A DNA stretch of 64,000 bases from Bin75 sp965200435 (lineage in GTDB: Bacteria; Nitrospirota; Nitrospiria; Nitrospirales; UBA8639), in the NCBI GenBank assembly GCA_965200435.1, contig OZ241337.1, positions 1,860,001-1,924,000 on the forward strand. The letters run 5' to 3'. Made by a program: the position numbers and the translations under genes. Within the stretch, counting starts at the first letter, position 1. The number at the start of each line of letters is the position of its first letter. A model generated the notes under the pieces. It was given only the letters and a program-made list of their open reading frames with translations, had not been told where the DNA came from and did not search any database. Below, piece after piece: positions 51,857-61,374 of the stretch.

Positions 51857-52876
51857 ATGATGAAGTCGTTATTTGTGACGCATCAACAAGATTCTTCTGT
51901 AAGAGTGACCATGGATATTCCGGCTGAAATCCGGCGAGTGATCGATCTGGAGGTGCGGACGATCAATGCGCTCAAATCGACTCCGGATCCGGCGTACGAA
52001 GAAGCCGTGCGATGGATCTTCGATTGCCGAGGGCAAGTTGTGGTTACGGGAGTGGGGAAATCCGGTATCATCGCACGGAAAATTGCGGCCACGATGGTAT
52101 CCACGGGGACCCCGGCCGTGTTTCTGGACAGTGCCGAAGGAATGCACGGCGGCATCGGGATCATCAAGAAAGACGACATTGTGCTGGCTGTCGGCAAATC
52201 TGGTGAGAGTGACGAATTGCTCGCGATTCTCCCGGTAGCCAGGAAAATCGGCGCGAAGGTCATTTCGATAACCGCCCAACCACATTCGACGATGGCCAAG
52301 TATTCCGATCTGATCCTTCATACGCCAGTCGAGGAAGAAGCCTGCCCGCTCAATATGGCGCCCACGTGCAGCACGACCGCGGCATTGGTGGTCGGCGACG
52401 CCTTGTCCGCGGCACTCATGAAATTACGCGACTTTCAACCGGATGATTTTGCCATCAATCATCCCGGGGGACAACTGGGGAAGCGGCTGCTGCTGACGGT
52501 AGGCGATCTCATGCGCTCCGGTGACGCCAATCCGGTTGTGCATGGGGCGAAAGACGTGCGGGTTATGCTGACGGAGATGACGCGACAACGGGCTGGTGCC
52601 GTCTCGATCATTGATGATGAACGCCGGTTGCTGGGCTTGGTGACCGACTATGACGTGCGCCGGGTGTTAGAGGCACAAAAAGACGTGTTCGGCCTGGCGA
52701 TTCAGGACATCATGAACCCGATACCGGAGTTTGTGTACGAAGACGAAAACGCGTACGCGGCCCTGGGAAAAATGGAAAAACGCGTGAAACCCATTTCCGT
52801 GTTACCTGTCTTGAATCGTCAAAAAGAAGTTGTCGGGATGATCCATCTCCATGACCTCGTGGCTCGCGGGCTGTAG
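51857..52876 (+). CDS. kdsD: D-arabinose-5-phosphate isomerase (KdsD/GutQ family)
   Basis: 339 residues: an N-terminal SIS domain (about 40-180; GVGKSGIIARKIAATM, AEGMHGGIGII, VGKSGES) and two CBS domains (about 210-339). It isomerises ribulose-5-phosphate to arabinose-5-phosphate for Kdo in LPS, so the organism is probably a Gram-negative with Kdo. The start is among ATG 51857, 51860 and 51911; none has a decisive ribosome site. Convergent with metG. Confidence 0.92.
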   Translation: MMKSLFVTHQQDSSVRVTMDIPAEIRRVIDLEVRTINALKSTPDPAYEEAVRWIFDCRGQVVVTGVGKSGIIARKIAATMVSTGTPAVFLDSAEGMHGGIGIIKKDDIVLAVGKSGESDELLAILPVARKIGAKVISITAQPHSTMAKYSDLILHTPVEEEACPLNMAPTCSTTAALVVGDALSAALMKLRDFQPDDFAINHPGGQLGKRLLLTVGDLMRSGDANPVVHGAKDVRVMLTEMTRQRAGAVSIIDDERRLLGLVTDYDVRRVLEAQKDVFGLAIQDIMNPIPEFVYEDENAYAALGKMEKRVKPISVLPVLNRQKEVVGMIHLHDLVARGL

Positions 52877-52893
52877 GGAGAAGGGTCTGCTGG

Positions 52894-54837
52894 TCATTTC
52901 ACCTTCGTGCCGGGCTGAAGGTCAGCGTTTTCGAACGTGACCAAGCCTTGAACTTCCTGATCTCCTGCCGCCAGGACCATTCCCTGCGATTCCACGCCCA
53001 TGAGTTTCACCGGTTTCAGGTTCGCCACCACCACAATCGTCTTTCCAACAACGTCGTCCGGACCATATTTTTTCCCGATGCCGGCTACGATCTGCCTGTG
53101 TCCGGTGCCGAGATCCACCTGGAGTTTCAGCAGTTTCTCTGATTTCGGGATGCGTTCGGCCGCGAGGATTTTGGCGACTTTCAACTCGATCTTTTGAAAG
53201 TCCTGTATACCGATCAGGTGGCCTTCATCCTTCGAGGTAGAAGCGGAGGCCTCCGGTCGAGGCTTCGCAGGGGATTGCGCGGCGGACGCCTCGACTCTCG
53301 GGAACAAGGCTTTCCCTTTGACGACGGTGGCACCCGCTTCCCCGTCGCCCCAAGCGATGGGGGCCTTGAGAAGCGCTTGGGAAAAATCATAGGGCAGTCC
53401 CAGTTGCCGGGCCATGTGACGTGCGGTATCGGGCATGAAGGGATAGGTGGTCAGGCAGAGGAACCGAAGGGTTTCCGCCGCGTGAAAGAGCACGGTCCGG
53501 AGCCGTTTCGAGTCGGTGGGATTTTGGGCGAGCACCCACGGCGCGGTTTTGTCGATGTATTGATTGCCGAGTTGAACCAATCCCCAGATCGCTTCGAGTG
53601 CGCGATTGAATTCGGTTCGCTGTAAATGATGGGGTAACGTTTTTTGCATCAGGACTCCGGCGGCGGATTGCAGGTCGGTTTCGAGTCCGGTGACGAAGGA
53701 AGGATTGGAAGCCGGCACGGTGCCCTGACAAAACCGCTGGATCAATGTCACGGTGCGGCTCAACAAGTTGCCTAGGCCGTTAGCCAAGTCGGCGTTGATG
53801 CGACCGATAAAGGAGTCGTGCGAAAAGTCTCCATCCTGTCCGAACGGAATTGCCCGGAGCAGGAAGTAGCGAAACGCATCTGCGCCAAATCGATCGACTA
53901 CAGCGTACGGATCAACCGCGTTGCCCCGGCTCTTGGACATTTTTTCTCCATCCACTGTCCACCAGCCGTGCGCAAAGATCGTGCGCGGTAAGGGGAGTTC
54001 CAGTGCCATGAGCATGGTGGACCAGTACACCGCATGCGTCGTCAAGATATCTTTGCCCACCAGATGCACGGTCGCCGGCCACCAGTGATCAACCGATGGT
54101 TGCGGGGGCAGGTATTCCAGCCCCGACATGTAATTGACCAGCGCGTCGAACCACACGTAGGTGACGTAGTCCGCGTCAAAGGGCAGTTCAATGCCCCAGG
54201 ACAAACGGGATTTGGGACGGGAAATCGAGAGATCCTCCAGAGGTTTCTGCAAAAAGCCCAGCACTTCGTTGCGACGGGATTCCGGGCGGATGAAGGCAGG
54301 ATTGGCTTCGAGATGGTCGAGCAGTCGCCGTTGGAACTGGCTCATGCGAAAGAAGTAGTTGCTTTCGCTGAGCCGTTCCACCGGCCGTTGACAGTCCGGA
54401 CAGCGGCCGGTGTCAACGGCCTTCTCCGTCCAAAAGCGTTCGTCGAACGTGCAATACCAGCCGGTATATTCCGCACGATAGATGAGTTGGTTGTCATACA
54501 ATTTCTGCAGGAAGCGTTGGACCACGGCTTGATGTTGGGTATCCGTGGTGCGAATAAATCCATCGTTGGAAATGGCGAGCTTCTGCCAAAGGGTGCGAAA
54601 TTGCGGGGTCAGCCGGTCGCAATGCTCCTGTGGTGAGATCCCGGCTTTGGCCGCGGCCTGCTGGACCTTCTGGCCGTGTTCGTCGAGGCCCGTCAGAAAA
54701 AAGACCTCTTCTCCGATGAGGCGATGCCACCGTGCCAGCACGTCCGCCGCGATGGTGGTATACGCATGCCCGATGTGCGGGACGTCGTTCACGTAGTAAA
54801 TGGGGGTGGTGATGTAGAAGGGGGCAGGCATAGTCAT
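52894..54837 (-). CDS. metG: Methionyl-tRNA synthetase with C-terminal tRNA-binding domain
   Basis: A 647-residue class I synthetase: HIGH motif in PHIGHAYTT (about residues 20-24), zinc knuckle with CPDC, KMSKSRGN near residue 300, anticodon-binding helical domain, a flexible Ala/Pro/Ser linker (about 515-545) and a Trbp111-like EMAP domain (about 550-647; KVAKILAAERIPKSEKLLKL). ATG 54837 is used; ATG 54831 is two codons in. The 218-bp gap to the cytochrome gene holds no gene. Confidence 0.97.
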   Translation of the reverse strand: MTMPAPFYITTPIYYVNDVPHIGHAYTTIAADVLARWHRLIGEEVFFLTGLDEHGQKVQQAAAKAGISPQEHCDRLTPQFRTLWQKLAISNDGFIRTTDTQHQAVVQRFLQKLYDNQLIYRAEYTGWYCTFDERFWTEKAVDTGRCPDCQRPVERLSESNYFFRMSQFQRRLLDHLEANPAFIRPESRRNEVLGFLQKPLEDLSISRPKSRLSWGIELPFDADYVTYVWFDALVNYMSGLEYLPPQPSVDHWWPATVHLVGKDILTTHAVYWSTMLMALELPLPRTIFAHGWWTVDGEKMSKSRGNAVDPYAVVDRFGADAFRYFLLRAIPFGQDGDFSHDSFIGRINADLANGLGNLLSRTVTLIQRFCQGTVPASNPSFVTGLETDLQSAAGVLMQKTLPHHLQRTEFNRALEAIWGLVQLGNQYIDKTAPWVLAQNPTDSKRLRTVLFHAAETLRFLCLTTYPFMPDTARHMARQLGLPYDFSQALLKAPIAWGDGEAGATVVKGKALFPRVEASAAQSPAKPRPEASASTSKDEGHLIGIQDFQKIELKVAKILAAERIPKSEKLLKLQVDLGTGHRQIVAGIGKKYGPDDVVGKTIVVVANLKPVKLMGVESQGMVLAAGDQEVQGLVTFENADLQPGTKVK

Positions 54838-55055
54838 TCAATTCGGACTTTTGTCGTCATGAGTAGGAAAATAGCCAACGTCCTCTCGAATGCGTCAGGC
54901 CTTTTCGAAGGCGAAAAGTCCCGGTTTTTAACTGCGAGATCCTTCACGTTGTTCAGGATGACCACTCCGGCGGTACGCCAGAGATGCCGGTTGGTGCAGC
55001 TTCGGTGAGCGGAGCGTATCCAGGAGACCCGGACCCTGTACCCTCCTTTTGACCG

Positions 55056-55565
55056 TTAGGGCCGTTTCCCCAAGCTTAGTTCGTATAACAGGGCTTTCCA
55101 GCCTTGCTCTTCCGTAATGAACCCCTTGGGTTGGACAACGGGCAGCATGCCGGTGCCCGGGACCCGCCCGGATTGGCCCATGCTTCCGTTTTTCAGGACC
55201 CACATCAGTTCACCGGGCGTTCGTAAGGTATGAAACTTCGGATTCGTGAAGTTGCGGGGTTGAATCGGGAGGTTATTGGCCGCGGCACCGTTGCCCTTGC
55301 CTTCGGGACCATGGCAACTGACGCACCCTCCCACGCCCATGAAGATCGATTTGCCCTCCGCCAGAATTTCCGGAGTCGGTTCAAACGGTGGCTTGACTTT
55401 CTTGGCTTTGGCTAATGCACCGGACGGAACCCGGGGAATCGTGATGTCGTATTCTCCCCCGGCTTGCCCGTATCCGGTCGGATTCACGCTCCAAGCCACG
55501 CCTGAAATACCCACACTCAACCCGGCACTCAACACGACGCATAGTACACTTCTTCTCACGGCCAT
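55056..55565 (-). CDS. Periplasmic monoheme cytochrome c
   Basis: A 169-residue exported protein with signal peptide (residues 1-26), heme site CVSCH (81-85) and a likely Met ligand in PGTGMLPV. The start has a perfect GAGGAGG at 55570-55576. It is separate from the main respiratory operon and could be a soluble carrier linked to it. Confidence 0.88.
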   Translation of the reverse strand: MAVRRSVLCVVLSAGLSVGISGVAWSVNPTGYGQAGGEYDITIPRVPSGALAKAKKVKPPFEPTPEILAEGKSIFMGVGGCVSCHGPEGKGNGAAANNLPIQPRNFTNPKFHTLRTPGELMWVLKNGSMGQSGRVPGTGMLPVVQPKGFITEEQGWKALLYELSLGKRP

Positions 55566-55686
55566 TCCTCCTCGATGAATGTATTCATAATGATGAAGGC
55601 CCCAGAGCGCAACTGATGCTGAAGCCGTTCATACTCTATCATTGCCGAAGAATTCCGGGCAATGATTCCGGTCGTGTTGTCATTCC

Positions 55687-55973
55687 TGTATGTGTTCAGT
55701 CATTCGTTGGCAAATGTGCCTCCTTGCTGTCGTCCCCGACAGTTTTCATCGGGGGTCCAAGGTCTCGGTCTTTGCCTTTGCAGGTAGCAGCCGTAGGTCG
55801 GGTTAGCCGAACAGTCGTACCCCGACACGCAGCCCCTTGTCGGGTGACGCAACGCTCATCCGACCTACTGGTGCTTCCCAGACCGTGTTGCCCACCATCG
55901 CCTGGACCGCCACTCTCCGGAACTATTCCCCCTTCGACATCAACCCGAGGGCCACAGGTGGTAGCCCCATATA
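55687..55973 (+). mobile_element. Decayed IS481-derived mini-element
   Basis: Left-end-like TGTATGTGTTCAG...TTGGCA at 55687, a hairpin region near 55727-55756, a BIME-like palindrome (55793-55868, GTAGGTCGGG to CCGACCTAC) and a diverged IS right end (55882-55973, ending GTAGCCCCATATA). It has the same parts as the mini-element at 49005 in a different arrangement. No target duplication remains. The 529-bp gap 55566-56094 holds no gene. Confidence 0.6.
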
Positions 55974-56094
55974 CTGTTGGGAGGAAGGGAAAGGTTTTAT
56001 GCTAGAATGCGGAGCGATCCATTCGGGACGGCACTGGAGCCGTCTCCTGCTGCTGAGAACATCATGCTGACACAAACATTCCGGGGACGTGGTC

Positions 56095-56712
56095 ATGCCC
56101 TTTGATGAGCGGGCCCAGGCTCGCTATTTCTCGGGCATGCGTCGCCGGATCATCGAATTACGAACCCAATCGGAACGCAGCTTGGATTTTGCCATCGACA
56201 CGATGATGCTGGAACGCGCCGAGAGTTATTTGAAGGTTGAAACCGGTCTGGTGGAAATCGAGCGGATGGTGACGCTCATCGAAGAGGAGTTGGGTGAGGT
56301 CCGGGAACTGACCCACGCCCAGCGATTAGATGCCCGTCTCGAGTTCATTGAAGATCGTTTTGAAGACTTCGACAGCGAAATCTATCAGCGTCCCAAACGG
56401 CGCCGGCGAAAAATTAACCTGTTCGATTTCTTCAAGAAAGCGACGGGAAGTGGTGAGGCCGCGGCTTCGCAAGGAGAAATCAACTCTCATCAGGAAGCGT
56501 ATGCTGCCTTGGGCCTCGAGTTCGGGAGTTCGATGGTGGCGGTGACCCGGGCCTTTCGTCAAAAAGCCAAGAAACTCCATCCCGATATTAACAAAGGGGA
56601 TCGGAGCGCCGAACCCCAATTGCGGCGCATCATCGAGGCGTACCAGTTTCTCAGGGCGGATTCCACAATCCCGCGTACCGATGCCCACGGTACGGAAACC
56701 CAAACACGGTAA
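56095..56712 (+). CDS. J-domain protein with N-terminal helical region
   Basis: A 205-residue protein. Residues 1-110 are highly charged helix, probably coiled coil (RRIIELRTQSERSLDFAID; VETGLVEIERMVTLIEEEL); a basic patch PKRRRRK follows; a J domain ends the protein (about 142-195; YAALGLEFGSS, with HPD in KLHPDIN). It would stimulate a DnaK ATPase; the client is unknown. ATG 56095 preferred over GTG 56089. Confidence 0.8.
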   Translation: MPFDERAQARYFSGMRRRIIELRTQSERSLDFAIDTMMLERAESYLKVETGLVEIERMVTLIEEELGEVRELTHAQRLDARLEFIEDRFEDFDSEIYQRPKRRRRKINLFDFFKKATGSGEAAASQGEINSHQEAYAALGLEFGSSMVAVTRAFRQKAKKLHPDINKGDRSAEPQLRRIIEAYQFLRADSTIPRTDAHGTETQTR

Positions 56713-56818
56713 GACCGGGCTAATTCCTCTACCTCCCCTTGCCCCTCCGTACCCTTCGACTACGCTCAGGACAGGCGTAGCGTAATCCGGCAATCCCAGC
56801 CAGGATATGCTGTCACGC

Positions 56819-57178
56819 TCACGACCCTTGCCAGAGTTGTTTCACCGTTTCCGGTGGCCGGGCGAGGATGACCGTTTGGCCTGTTTCGACCAAGGGGCGT
56901 TGGAGCAGGTCAGGATACGTGACCATCAACTCGATCAATTCGTCTTCGGACTTGTTGGCTTTGGCGAGGCCTAACGTCTTATACTTTTCTTCTTTCGTGC
57001 GCAGTACGTCCCGGGCGTTGAGACCGCCCTTTTTCAGTAAGGCTTTGAGTGTGGTTTTCGACAGGGGCGTTTCGTAATAATTGACGGCCGTGAAAGCGTA
57101 CCCGCTTTCCTGAACGAGCTTGATGACCTGCCGGCACGTCGAACACGTTGGTTTCTGGTAGATGATGATTGAAGACAT
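56819..57178 (-). CDS. ArsC/Spx-family thioredoxin-fold protein
   Basis: A 119-residue protein with KPTCSTCRQVI (Cys12, Cys15) and the ArsC fold (YYETPLSKTTLKALLKK; LLQRPLVETG). Members are glutaredoxin-dependent arsenate reductases or Spx/YffB regulators. The CxxC site and lack of ars neighbours leave arsenate reduction uncertain. Confidence 0.85.
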   Translation of the reverse strand: MSSIIIYQKPTCSTCRQVIKLVQESGYAFTAVNYYETPLSKTTLKALLKKGGLNARDVLRTKEEKYKTLGLAKANKSEDELIELMVTYPDLLQRPLVETGQTVILARPPETVKQLWQGS

Positions 57179-57287
57179 CGTCTCACTCTCCTTTACGATA
57201 ACGGCTCAGGATCTTGACGGCATTTTTCCGCCCGTGGTACAAGCGGGGACCGCATGCGCCTGAACCTTTTTGTGCCGAATTCCCGCG

Positions 57288-57659
57288 ATGATGACGAACC
57301 CACAGGCTTCAGAAGCGATCCAATTCGAGGTAGCAATGGACTCCCATCGCACCTTAAAGGATCTTCGTGCCCGCAAACCCGGACAACCCGTTTGCGTTGT
57401 GGGATCCGGGGAGGACCGGAAAGGCAAGGAAGGCGTCTTTCAACATTTCAACGTGCGTTTGGCCATCGTGAAGTTCCCCGATGGGAAAACCTTGGGCTAT
57501 GACCCGCAGGATCTGTTGTTGCCGTGCGAAATTCACGAGGATGGAGAAGCGTTTTTTGAAATTCGCCCCTGTGCGATGTGCAACCAGATTTTTCCTTTGA
57601 CTTCCGATGAGTTTCGGGCCGAGCAGGAACGGACCGAATGCCCTGAATGCCAGCCGTGA
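57288..57659 (+). CDS. Hypothetical protein with C-terminal zinc-ribbon
   Basis: A 123-residue soluble protein from ATG 57288 (ATG 57291 and 57336 possible). The C-terminus has CAMCNQ and CPEC (four Cys, zinc-ribbon-like), and the middle is beta-rich (FNVRLAIVKFPDGKTLGYD). Family not recognised. Convergent with nadK. Confidence 0.55.
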   Translation: MMTNPQASEAIQFEVAMDSHRTLKDLRARKPGQPVCVVGSGEDRKGKEGVFQHFNVRLAIVKFPDGKTLGYDPQDLLLPCEIHEDGEAFFEIRPCAMCNQIFPLTSDEFRAEQERTECPECQP

Positions 57660-57670
57660 TCGTCTGGGGC

Positions 57671-58522
57671 TTAGACGTCTCCCCATTTGAGTTTATTTCT
57701 TAAAAGGTCATAGTAGGTCCGGTCGGGAAACCGGATAAGGCGCGTTCTGTGGGGTGAGGCGCTGATCGTGACCGTGTCTTCGTGCTCCATGTGAATCCCG
57801 ATTTGTCCGTCAAACGTGACCGTGCCACCCTCGTGGCTGGTGACTTCAATCTCCAGCAAGATCTGACTTGGGACAAGGAGGGGACGGTGGGTTAACGTAT
57901 GGGGGCTGATGGGAGTCAGGACCAGGGCTTCGAGACCCGGTTCTAATATCGGACCGCCGGCGGACATGGAGTAGGCCGTCGACCCGGTTGGAGAGGCAAT
58001 AATCAACCCGTCACCGCGGAGTCTCGTGACGAATTGTTTGTCGATCTGAATGCTCGTGGTAATCATTCGTCCCGACGTTCCTTTGCCGATGACCGCGTCG
58101 TTCAACGCGGTTCGTTGTTCCTGTCCTCCGTTTTTGTGACGGACATGAGCCTGGAGGCGCAGGCGGTGATCCACGTAGAATGCCTGCGCAAAGACTTTTT
58201 CCAGGGACGCGTACATCGTTTCTACCGTGCTTTCCGTCAGAAATCCCAAGCTTCCCAAATTGACCCCCAGGATGGGGACGGACCGTTCTTCGACGAGCCG
58301 GGCTGCTCGTAACATCGTTCCGTCTCCGCCGAGCACGAGCACAAGGTCGGCTTCAGCGGCGATTTGCTCATAGATCGGTTGCGCGCCTTCGTGAAAATAG
58401 TCCGCGGATGACGAGCCGATGAGTACGGTTTTCTGTCGCCGTTCGAGCCAGGCGAGCAGATCCTCAAGGAGGGAGCGAATGTTGGAAAATTGAGGTTTGG
58501 TCAGGATGCCGATGACCGTCAC
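57671..58522 (-). CDS. nadK: NAD kinase
   Basis: A 283-residue enzyme phosphorylating NAD to NADP. GGDGTML (about residues 65-71) is the catalytic/ATP loop, with NLGSLGFLTE, LNDAVI and SPTGSTAYSMSAGGP. Start GTG 58522 (VTVIGILTKP). The 284-bp gap to clpC contains TTGACA at 58714, a candidate -35 for clpC. Confidence 0.97.
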   Translation of the reverse strand: MTVIGILTKPQFSNIRSLLEDLLAWLERRQKTVLIGSSSADYFHEGAQPIYEQIAAEADLVLVLGGDGTMLRAARLVEERSVPILGVNLGSLGFLTESTVETMYASLEKVFAQAFYVDHRLRLQAHVRHKNGGQEQRTALNDAVIGKGTSGRMITTSIQIDKQFVTRLRGDGLIIASPTGSTAYSMSAGGPILEPGLEALVLTPISPHTLTHRPLLVPSQILLEIEVTSHEGGTVTFDGQIGIHMEHEDTVTISASPHRTRLIRFPDRTYYDLLRNKLKWGDV

Positions 58523-58806
58523 GAGCGACTCATACCTTTATGGAAAAACCGTGAAGGGGGATTCAAACGTCGAGGCGCGATGATGAAGTGATGAGATGAC
58601 AATTCTATCGTTCACCACATCCGGGAGTCAACGGAGAAATGTTGCGAACGGCTCTTGACGTTGGCGTCAGAATATGAAACCTTACATCTTACATATGAGA
58701 TTTCGGTCCTGCCTTGACAGTGTTCAGAGGGGATAGATACGCTAACAAACGTATGACGATGGGGTGGCCCTGACGCATACGGGGTGAACTTCAAGAAGGA
58801 GGGAAA

Positions 58807-61236
58807 ATGTTCGAGCGATTCACGGACAGAGGTCGAAAGATTATTATTCTGGCCCGCGAAGAGGCTGAACGCCATCAGAACGACTATCTCGGCACGGAGC
58901 ATTTGGTCCTGGCCATTCTCCGTGAATCCGATGGCATTGCCCTCATGATCATTAAGAAAATGGGGTTGTCTCCCGAACAGATCCGTTTGGAGATGGAACG
59001 CAGTTTGCCAAGCGGGGGAACGACCGTCACTTTCGGCGAAATTCCCTTCAGCCCCCGTGTCAAAAAGGTTATTGAATACGGTGTCGAAGAAGCGAGGCTT
59101 CTCGGACACAATCACATCGGGAGTGAACATCTGCTGTTGGGATTGTTGCGGGAAGAGGAAGGGATCGGCGGCAAGGTGCTGCGTAGTTTGGGCGGCAATT
59201 TGCTGACGGCTCGTCAGTTGACCGTGACCTTCCTGCGAAAATCCGGAACGCGGGAGCGGGACAAGAAAAGCAGCACCCCTGCGCTCGATGAATTCGGCAG
59301 GGACCTGACACAATTGGCGCAGGATTCCATGTTGGATCCCGTCATCGGCCGGGGCGATGAAATCGAACGGGTTTTGCAGATTTTAAGCCGCCGGTCCAAA
59401 AACAACCCGGCTTTGATCGGCGAATCCGGAGTGGGCAAAACCGCAATCGTGGAAGGATTGGCCCAGCGAATCGTCTCCATGGACGTTCCCGACAATCTCT
59501 TGAACCGGCGGGTGATTGCTTTGGACCTGGGGTCTCTGGTTGCCGGCACGAAGTATCGGGGACAGTTTGAAGAACGGCTGAAGGTCGTCATGAAGGAAAT
59601 CGTTCAGGCCGGCAACGTGATCCTGTTCATTGATGAACTGCATACTCTGGTTGGGGCCGGAGCGGCTGAAGGGTCGATCGATGCCGCCAATATGCTCAAG
59701 CCGGCGTTGTCCCGGGGCGAGATTCACTGTATCGGGGCGACCACCATGGATGAATACCGGAAACATATTGAAAAAGACGGTGCGTTGAAACGCCGGTTCC
59801 AGCCCATTTATGTGAATCCGCCGTCCGTGGAAGAAACCATCAAGATTATTCAGGGCTTGCGGGACCGGTATGAAGAGCACCATGGCGTGGAAATTTCTGA
59901 CGACGCGGTGGTGGAAGCCGTGAAATTGACTGATCGCTACATCACGGACCGGTTTCTTCCCGACAAGGCGATCGATTTGATTGATGAAACGGGCTCCCGG
60001 GCCAAATTGCAATCCTATTCGCTGCCCCCGGAGCTGAAGTCGTTGGAACAGGGCCTGAAGCGCGTGGCACACGAAAAAGAAGTCGCCATCGGGTTGCAAA
60101 GCTTTGAAGAAGCCGTGAAATTCCGGGAAGAAGAAGAACGCCTGCGAAAATTACTGGAGGATGCCAAACGCGACTGGAAGAAGAACCGGGAACAGCAAAA
60201 ACCCGTGATCGGGGCTGAAGATGTCAGTTTTGTGGTATCAAAAATCACGGGGATTCCGTTGTTCAAACTCGAGGAAGAAGAGTCGGAAAAGCTGCTGCAC
60301 ATGGAAGACTTTCTCCATAAGCGTATCGTGGGGCAGGGAGAAGCCATTTCAGCGGTCTGCCGGGCCATTCGTCGCTCCCGGGCCGGTCTCAAAGAGGCGC
60401 GCAAACCGATCGGATCCTTTATCTTCTTGGGACCGACGGGTGTCGGGAAAACCGAGTTGGCCCGAGCCTTGGCTGGGTTCCTGTTCAATACCGAGGATGC
60501 GCTGATTCGGATCGATATGTCGGAGTACCAGGAGAAATTTACGAGTTCCCGGTTGTTCGGGGCTCCTCCGGGGTACGTCGGCTACGAAGAAGGCGGGCAG
60601 TTGACCGAGAAGGTGCGGCGGCGGCCTTATTCAGTGGTCTTGTTCGATGAAATTGAAAAGGCCCACCCGGATATCTTCAACGTCCTCTTACAGGTCTTGG
60701 ATGATGGCCTGCTGACAGACAGCCTGGGGCGGAAAGTCGATTTCAAGAATGCCATTCTCGTAATGACGTCCAACCTTGGAACGAAGCTCATTCAAAAGGG
60801 CGTGTCTCTCGGGTTTCAAAAAGTCGAAGAAGCCGAAACCCGGAAGCGCATGAAGGACGAGATTCTGGATGAATTGAAACGGAATTTCAGTCCTGAGTTT
60901 TTGAACCGGATTGATGAGTTCGTGGTCTTTCATCCGTTGGAAAAAGAACATCTGCTGAATATCGTCGATATCTTGATCCGTGAATTGAACGAACGGTTGG
61001 CGGATCGTGACGTCCAATTAGAAATCGGCGACGACGTCAAGCAGTGGCTGATTACCCAAGGCTATCAACCGCAGTACGGGGCCAGGCCCATGAGGCGAAC
61101 CATCCAAAAGCTGCTGGGAGATCCCTTGTCCGATGAGCTGATCCGAGGGCGTTTCAAGGACGTCAAGAAAATTAAAGTGACACTTCGAGATGACGCTCCC
61201 GTCTTTGTTGAAGAAGAGGCGATGGCTGGCGTCTGA
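58807..61236 (+). CDS. clpC: ATP-dependent Clp protease ATP-binding subunit ClpC
   Basis: An 809-residue Hsp100 unfoldase: double Clp-N domain (1-145; DYLGTEHLVLAIL, NHIGSEHLLLGLL), AAA1 with GESGVGKT near residue 205, a UVR-like middle region (about 425-455), AAA2 with GPTGVGKTE near 541 and C-terminal ClpB-D2-like domain. AAGAAGGAGGG precedes the ATG. It works with ClpP, which is not in the window, on misfolded or tagged proteins. Confidence 0.96.
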   Translation: MFERFTDRGRKIIILAREEAERHQNDYLGTEHLVLAILRESDGIALMIIKKMGLSPEQIRLEMERSLPSGGTTVTFGEIPFSPRVKKVIEYGVEEARLLGHNHIGSEHLLLGLLREEEGIGGKVLRSLGGNLLTARQLTVTFLRKSGTRERDKKSSTPALDEFGRDLTQLAQDSMLDPVIGRGDEIERVLQILSRRSKNNPALIGESGVGKTAIVEGLAQRIVSMDVPDNLLNRRVIALDLGSLVAGTKYRGQFEERLKVVMKEIVQAGNVILFIDELHTLVGAGAAEGSIDAANMLKPALSRGEIHCIGATTMDEYRKHIEKDGALKRRFQPIYVNPPSVEETIKIIQGLRDRYEEHHGVEISDDAVVEAVKLTDRYITDRFLPDKAIDLIDETGSRAKLQSYSLPPELKSLEQGLKRVAHEKEVAIGLQSFEEAVKFREEEERLRKLLEDAKRDWKKNREQQKPVIGAEDVSFVVSKITGIPLFKLEEEESEKLLHMEDFLHKRIVGQGEAISAVCRAIRRSRAGLKEARKPIGSFIFLGPTGVGKTELARALAGFLFNTEDALIRIDMSEYQEKFTSSRLFGAPPGYVGYEEGGQLTEKVRRRPYSVVLFDEIEKAHPDIFNVLLQVLDDGLLTDSLGRKVDFKNAILVMTSNLGTKLIQKGVSLGFQKVEEAETRKRMKDEILDELKRNFSPEFLNRIDEFVVFHPLEKEHLLNIVDILIRELNERLADRDVQLEIGDDVKQWLITQGYQPQYGARPMRRTIQKLLGDPLSDELIRGRFKDVKKIKVTLRDDAPVFVEEEAMAGV

Positions 61237-61313
61237 GGCTTCTTGCGTTTCTGGTGCTGTGCCGGTTGCCGCCAGACAACAGATCTTCACGGATTGTTTG
61301 CTTTCTCCTGATA

Positions 61314-61355
61314 GACGACTCTCGTTACCCACGTGGCGAGAGTCGTTGTTTTTTC
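61314..61355 (+). terminator. Intrinsic terminator after clpC
   Basis: ACGACTCTCG (61315-61324) and CGAGAGTCGT (61337-61346) form a 10-bp stem with a 12-nt loop, followed by TGTTTTTT. This placement also argues against the upstream GTG 61333 as the tsaD start. Confidence 0.85.
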
Positions 61356-61374
61356 TGACGACGGTTCTCCTGTG

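Noticed and set aside
61333..61374. GTG 61333 as tsaD start
   Set aside because: It falls inside the stem of the clpC terminator and adds residues without family similarity.
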